From assembly GCA_015143295.1 (NCBI GenBank), contig CM026573.1, forward strand, positions 8,337,934 through 8,401,933: a DNA stretch of 64,000 bases. The letters are read 5' to 3'. Positions 58,786 through 64,000 of the stretch are shown here, in pieces. Origin of the DNA: Tetracentron sinense (taxonomy: Eukaryota > Streptophyta > Magnoliopsida > Trochodendrales > Trochodendraceae). Position 1 is the stretch's first letter. Every line of letters starts with the position of its first letter. The position numbers were made by a program, and so were the translations under genes. The notes under the pieces were generated by a model. It worked only from the letters and a program-made list of their open reading frames with translations, did no database searches and was not told the DNA's origin.

Positions 58786-60200
58786 TCAATCAATGGGGCA
58801 AGCATTGTTTTCTACTTGTCCATACGATAAAAATAGAGATTAACTATGAACAAAACTTCAAAATTTTTAATTGATAGAAATAACTTTCGTAAGGCATATT
58901 TTAGATTGTTGGGTTGGTGTGTGTGGAGAAATCAACCACTTTCTAGGTTATCTTTTTAACCAGTACTCTTATTCATTTTTAATCTTCAAAAATTAACGCA
59001 TGTAGCTTAATATGCATTATTTTTGGCGTGAGTGCAATTGAACAGCTGATTGGCTTGCTAAGCAGGGGGTGGGACCTGGGGCTGAAGCCCCCTTGAAATT
59101 TTGAAAACAAATAATTCCTATAGACCTATTAAGGGCGTAGCCCGGGAGTGGGTCGAAGCTGAGGGGGGAACAGGTGTTCTAGCCCCTCTAAATTGTTGAG
59201 TAACAAACATATATCTTACCACAAACAAATGTGGCCTATGAACTTTACCCTAAAAAAAAAAAAAATTCTGGCTCCGCCCCTTGTTAAGTGCTGTGTTGCT
59301 CCACTAGCGATCAATTGTTTCATTCTTCTATATATCTGGTCAGAATCTGCTAACCCCAGCTTACCTTTCCAAAAAAATAAAAACATTACTTTTTTTATTG
59401 TGCACAACAAAATGTCCGAGAGTCGGATAGCCCACTTTATTTTTAACTTTTTGGTTCCGAACACAGAATAGGTCGCAATCCCGATTATAGTATTATCATT
59501 GTATGTACATTTCAAAGGCCTCACCAAAAGAACTGGATCCTGATCACCGCCAATATGGGGATACAAACTGCCACTGTAAATCATTGATGATCTCAAATTA
59601 ACAGAACAACTTCTACACTTTCAACTGGAAATCATTGAAGACTATGAATATACGAACTGCACCCTATATTTCCTCACTAACTCTTTAAGCTTAGTAGAAG
59701 TTGATTTCACTTTATTTTAATAAAGTTTTCTAATCCATAACTTCTTATTCAATGAAGATAAATTGATTGATAAAAGCATAAACTGCAGGTGAAAAGTTAA
59801 TTAAAAACAAAAGGAAAGGCATAACCTTTTGGAGAGCTTTGCAATTATACAGTACTATTCGTTTGGTCCTTCTTTTTAACCCTTCCTTCCCTTTTTCACA
59901 AATATACCAAACCATGTGGAGTTTGCCGTTGGATCATGAATGTTAGTCTATCAAGAGCCATGTTTTTGGTTATTCCTTCGTAGGGAGAATAGATTCAACC
60001 ACCGCTAAGAATTTTGTGTCAGGCAGTTTTTGTCCCACCACTAAGGATGGTTAAGGCATCTCCTCAAAGAGAATAGATCTTGGGTTCGATCTTGATCAGG
60101 CCCCACAATTACAACTTCTCTTTTCCAATATGCTCAAGACCTGAACGGTATGCTCTTCCACTTTAGCGCAGCTAAGCTAATAGGCACCAGAGAAAGCCGG
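58786..60200. other. Intergenic, remnants only
   Basis: 59060-59285 holds gc-rich ctggctccgcccct / ggggctgaagcccc words like the hAT ends at 33634. 60045-60125 has tRNA-like boxes (ggatggttaaggcatctcc, gggttcgatcttg) that suggest a SINE head. No gene. Confidence 0.45.
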
Positions 60201-60204
60201 GGAA

Positions 60205-60640
60205 GGGTGTACACAAGCCGAGCTAGCTCGATTGTTCGGCCTGGCTCGGCCAATCCAGTCGAGCTCAAGCTTTATTTTTAGGCCCGATCAAGCCGAGCTT
60301 GGAACAAAGTTTGAAAGTTAAATCAAGTTGAGCTCAAGCCAATCCCTATTTGATTCGGTCGGCTCGACTTGAATATTATATAAAAAATAATATATTATTT
60401 AAATATATTATATATATAATATAATAAATAAATATATTATTATTTTTATTTAAAAATATTATTTTAATAAATCAAGTCAAGCTCGAGCCAAGCCGAGCTT
60501 GAATCAATTCGAACTCGAGCCGAACTTTGTGTTGATTTTTTCAAGCAGCATTTCAAGCTGAGTCGAACCGAGCTCGAGCCTAGATTTATACACTTCAAGC
60601 TGAGCCGAGCTCGACAGAGCTCGGATCGAATACACCCCTA
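60205..60640. mobile_element. agctcg-rich foldback MITE (~435 bp)
   Basis: Left end agggtgtacacaagccgagc; right end agctcggatcgaatacaccc; they are approximate inverted repeats. An AT-only centre (60376-60470) is flanked by arms of gagctcaagcc / cgagctcgagcc words. Same family as 46440 and the nested element at 33831. Confidence 0.7.
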
Positions 60641-61569
60641 AAATCAGGTGCGGGAGGTAAAAATGCCTTAAGGAGAATGGTCAAATATTTGGTGATTCTA
60701 TTTTATGATGCGATTAATGGTTCATACGATTGGTGTCAGCATTCATTCTCCCACTTTTTTTAATCTTGTGCAAACTTACTCAGCATTCATTCTCTACTAT
60801 TTTTAATCTGGTGCAAACTTACTCTCGGTCCTTACTAGTGTCATCATTCATATAAACTCAATGTTACATGTTTCTTAATTATGTGGCTTAAGAGAATGGA
60901 AATAGAAGAATTTTTTTATCCTTTTAATACAAAAGTTCCTAGGCGTGCAACTTGACCATTATTACCTAAGGGTTTTGAACCCAGGACGTGTCTTCATAGT
61001 GGGGGAAGCCCTTAATCACTTTTAGATGAGGATGTTGGCCAAATGAAACTTACCTAACCATCTCCTTCATAGACCTTTTTCCCAAGACAATCACCATTTC
61101 TAAGAGCCCGTTTGGTTCGGATTATGAAAGTCACAATTGATTATACAGAAAGCGCTGTCATGAATAATCACTGTCTGCTGAAAGTGCTGTTAAAAATAAT
61201 CCTGTTTGGAAGTATCCTGTCTATAATCGATTATTTACAGAAATCGATTCTGTACAAAATAATTGTGTTTGGATCATCCTAACATAAAACTGATTACTAA
61301 TTTGAAATTCTGAAAATGTTAATCATCCCTTGAAACTGAATAAAATACCCTATTTGTAAAAAATTGTTACCATAAAAATGACATAAGTCCATACTTTGAA
61401 GATAATAATTACAAACCATAAAAAGTGACATAAGTCCCTACTTGAACTCGCACGTAACCCATACTACATGGACTCATCATATCCTGAAAACCTCTTTTTG
61501 CCATAATACTGTAATTTCAACCACACATTAATGCACTTATAAAAATACAAAAATGTAAAAGCATTGTAA
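60641..61569. other. Intergenic, remnants only
   Basis: 60960-61050 on minus has gattaagggcttccccc and ctgggttcaaaacc, which resemble pol III A and B boxes. 61104 begins agcccgtttggttcggatta and 61262-61275 has an approximate inverse, which may be a MITE. No gene. Confidence 0.4.
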
Positions 61570-64000
61570 CTTTTTTTTTTTTTTGATAAGTAGATAACTG
61601 AATTAAACAACGGAAGAAGATACACCCGAAGATACACCCGAACTGTCCCGCAAAACATCCTGAGACACCGAGTTCCCTTCTAAGGGACGGCGCAAACTAA
61701 CAGTTAAGGCCCGCTGGGCCAAATCATGGGCCATGGAATTAGCCTCCCTATACACAAAGGAGAAAGATAGATCTGCACATTGCCGCCTCAGAATTTGGAT
61801 ATCCTCCAAGATAGGATGAACTTCACCATGAGCTATTGGAGTTATACCATTTAAGGCGTCAACCAACTCCTTGGAATCCGACTCCACTACTGTTTGAGCC
61901 CATCCATTTCGAATGACCATGAGAACACCCTCACGCAAAGCTTCTGCCTCAGCTGTACAAGACGACCCGCCCAACAGCGCCTTGCACTGACGACGAAGAA
62001 TCAGACCATGGTGGTTCCTTGCCACAGCCCCTACGCTCGTTGCAATACCACTAGGGAGTGCTGCGCCATCTACATTAATTTTTGTCCACCCTTCCCGAGG
62101 AGAGACCCAAGGTTGATGAACAGGCTTGCGCACAAAGGGAGTGAAAATTCGGTTTCCTAAAATTTCTTCAAACAAAATCTTGGCTTGCTGAATTGCACCA
62201 CTAGGATTAGGAGGAGCTTGTTCAAAAACAGCAGAGTTCCGAATCTTCCAAATACCCCATAACATGGTCGCAATTTGAGCCCTCAGTGAGAGTTCTGGGG
62301 ATAGAAAGTCTGGATGATGTCCCCACCGATTCCACCACCCTTGGATAGAGTCAACCGAGCGAGGAGGTAGTCGAAGAGATGAAGATGACCCAAACCACAC
62401 GCTGCGAGCACAGGGACACTCTAGAAACAAATGAGTGGCCGTCTCAATTTCCACTCGACATAAGGGGCACCACTCCTCCACCACTACCTTACGTTTTAGA
62501 AGATTGGACGCCACTGGTAATGCATTGTGGCAGAGCCGCCACAGAAAGACCTGGAGTTTAGGAGGAATCCTGAGACGCCATAAATTCTTCCAACTTACTG
62601 AATCGATCTCCGACATGATAGCACTCGACGAAGGGTGCCTACTATTTTTCAGCGACTCAGCCAAGTGTGCCGCCGAAGCAACGGAAAATTTCCCGGATTT
62701 TGAGAGGTTCCATATAATACGGTCGTCCACCTGACACCTACTGGTTGGAATTTTCCGAATTTCCATAATAGTCTGTGCCGAAAACAAACTCTGCAGCAAC
62801 TCAAGGTTCCAACCTCCATTGTGGCTATTGAATAGACCACTAACCAGTGTATTATCTAGGCTGGGAGGGCTGCTAAATTGGGGCAAACAATTAGGCATAT
62901 TGGGCACCCAAGGGTCCATTGCAATTCGGATAGAAGTCCCCGACCCCACCTGCCATCTAATACCCTTCAACAGCTCCCTTCTAGCTAGAACACTCCTCCA
63001 TCCCCATGAAGGACGACTCCCCACCACTGCCTCCATAAAGGAACACCTTGGAAAATAGATCGCTTTCACCACAGTTGCCCAAAGAGTGTTCGGTTCTTGA
63101 ATAAGGCACCATCCCTGCTTTGCCAATAGGGCCAAATTAAAAGATTGAAGATCCCTGAACCCCAGACCCCCTTTGTCTTTTGGAAGACACAGATTCTCCC
63201 TCTTAACCCAATGAATTTTTCTGTGATCTTCTTGACTCCACCAAAATTTCGCAATGTAAGAATTTAGCTCGTTTATCAATCGTTGCAGAAGCTTGAAACA
63301 ACTCATGGAAAAAGCTGGGATTGCTTGAACAACTGATCGGATGAGAACCCCCCTCCTTGCCTGAGATAAAAGAGACCCTCGCCACCCTTGCATCCGAGAA
63401 AGAATACGATGCTTTAAATGTTCAAAAAGATGGGTTTTTGATTTCCCAAAATTAGTTGACAGCCCAAGATACTTCGCCGGAGGTAAAATGGACTTGATTC
63501 GAAGAATTTTACCAATCATCCTCCGAAACCGAGGTGGGGTATTGTTGCTAAAAATCACACCAGATTTTCCAAAATTGACCCACTGCCCCGTCGCAATCCT
63601 GAAATTTTCCAAGAGTTCCATTAGATAGTGAGGCTCTTCCAGATTGGCCCGAGTGAACACAAGGCAATCATCTACAAACAGTAAGTGGGATAAGGAGGGG
63701 GCACCTCCAGCAAGGTGAATACCGCTAAGATGAAGATCATGATGAGCCTTTGATAGAAGACAAGAAAAGGCTTCCGCACATAAGAGGAATAGGTAAGGGG
63801 AGATCGGATCCCCCTGCCGAAGTCCTCGTTGAGGCTGAATATACCCCTTAGGCTCGCCATTTAAAATAACAGCAAATGAGGCCGTTGTGACACATTGTTT
63901 GACTAAAGATATCCATTTCTCACAAAAGCCCAGCTTAGCCAACATCGCAAACAAGAACGGCCATTCCACATTGTCATATGCTTTATTCAAATCAAGCTTA
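61570..64000 (-). mobile_element. L1-type LINE, 3' part (runs off the window)
   Basis: On minus the element ends with a short 3' UTR and poly(A) (T-run 61571-61584 on plus), right after cttatc, a common end of plant L1 elements. The 5' portion (ORF1, endonuclease) lies beyond 64000. The other target duplication cannot be seen. Confidence 0.9.
61603..64000 (-). CDS. LINE ORF2: reverse transcriptase, zinc-binding and RNase H domains (partial)
   Basis: The frame is open from the window edge: upstream codons give KLDLNKAYD, the start of an RT motif, so the true start is outside. About 798 residues are visible without a stop. Reverse transcriptase has GLRQGDPISPYLF (residues about 56-68 from 63990) and FVDD (105-108), the catalytic aspartates. 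A zf-RVT domain spans about 490-560 (WRLRIPPKLQVFLWRL, CPLC..E...HLFLEC). A plant-type RNase H fills about 635-765 (INVDGA, TAEAEAL, VESDS, AHDLA), all acidic catalytic residues present. Its role is target-primed reverse transcription of its own RNA. Intactness suggests recent insertion. Confidence 0.93.
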   Translation of the reverse strand, partial: KLDLNKAYDNVEWPFLFAMLAKLGFCEKWISLVKQCVTTASFAVILNGEPKGYIQPQRGLRQGDPISPYLFLLCAEAFSCLLSKAHHDLHLSGIHLAGGAPSLSHLLFVDDCLVFTRANLEEPHYLMELLENFRIATGQWVNFGKSGVIFSNNTPPRFRRMIGKILRIKSILPPAKYLGLSTNFGKSKTHLFEHLKHRILSRMQGWRGSLLSQARRGVLIRSVVQAIPAFSMSCFKLLQRLINELNSYIAKFWWSQEDHRKIHWVKRENLCLPKDKGGLGFRDLQSFNLALLAKQGWCLIQEPNTLWATVVKAIYFPRCSFMEAVVGSRPSWGWRSVLARRELLKGIRWQVGSGTSIRIAMDPWVPNMPNCLPQFSSPPSLDNTLVSGLFNSHNGGWNLELLQSLFSAQTIMEIRKIPTSRCQVDDRIIWNLSKSGKFSVASAAHLAESLKNSRHPSSSAIMSEIDSVSWKNLWRLRIPPKLQVFLWRLCHNALPVASNLLKRKVVVEEWCPLCRVEIETATHLFLECPCARSVWFGSSSSLRLPPRSVDSIQGWWNRWGHHPDFLSPELSLRAQIATMLWGIWKIRNSAVFEQAPPNPSGAIQQAKILFEEILGNRIFTPFVRKPVHQPWVSPREGWTKINVDGAALPSGIATSVGAVARNHHGLILRRQCKALLGGSSCTAEAEALREGVLMVIRNGWAQTVVESDSKELVDALNGITPIAHGEVHPILEDIQILRRQCADLSFSFVYREANSMAHDLAQRALTVSLRRPLEGNSVSQDVLRDSSGVSSGVSSSVV

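Noticed and set aside
61894-63058. Plus-strand ORFs across the LINE
   Set aside because: Shadows of the RT/RNase H frame.

Overview
This window is nuclear DNA of a flowering plant. The evidence is GT-AG spliced genes of plant families (HIR, VDAC, SIN3-like, MCTP), AT-rich intergenic DNA, plant LTR elements primed by initiator tRNA-Met, Helitrons, hAT and Tourist-type MITEs, and an L1-type LINE with a C-terminal RNase H. I cannot name the species. There are no bacterial operons, CRISPR arrays or rRNA genes.

Layout. 0.3-4.4 kb is a tandem duplication of a ~2.07 kb non-coding unit. 4.4-5.8 kb holds small repeats and a SINE. 8.7-11.5 kb is a five-exon HIR gene (hypersensitive-induced response, SPFH/band-7). 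11.5-16.4 kb is a MITE cluster. 18.3-20.8 kb is a second HIR gene with identical exon structure and a 2-nt frameshift in its last exon. 21-26 kb is a repeat graveyard with a SIN3-like exon fragment, an orphan LTR/PBS, and two neighbouring Helitrons in opposite orientation. 27.1-29.3 kb, minus strand, is a compact seven-exon SIN3-like gene that joins PAH1 and PAH2 directly to the start of the HDAC-interaction domain. 30.4-31.6 kb is a tandem array with a period near 325 bp. 31.5-36.4 and 37.5-42.0 kb are two direct copies (A and B) of a 4.5-4.9 kb repeat-rich block, separated by the 5' end of a Ty3/gypsy-type retrotransposon (LTR, PBS, truncated gag). 42.6-47.4 kb, minus strand, is an intact six-exon VDAC/porin gene. 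49.4-49.8 kb is a small lysine-rich ORF. 54.2-57.3 kb, minus strand, is an intronless MCTP gene (four C2 domains plus PRT_C, QUIRKY-like). 57.3-61.5 kb is MITEs. From 61.6 kb to the window edge, minus strand, lies the 3' part of a LINE.

The host genes are unrelated in pathway: membrane-raft defence scaffold (HIR), mitochondrial outer-membrane channel (VDAC), plasmodesmal ER tether (MCTP) and chromatin co-repressor (SIN3-like). The rest is transposon history. The best-supported observation is a 256-bp Helitron in block A whose exact unoccupied target survives in block B. This proves the insertion and dates it after the duplication. Exon boundaries were derived by hand from splice motifs, reading phase and family similarity; none was tested against transcripts.
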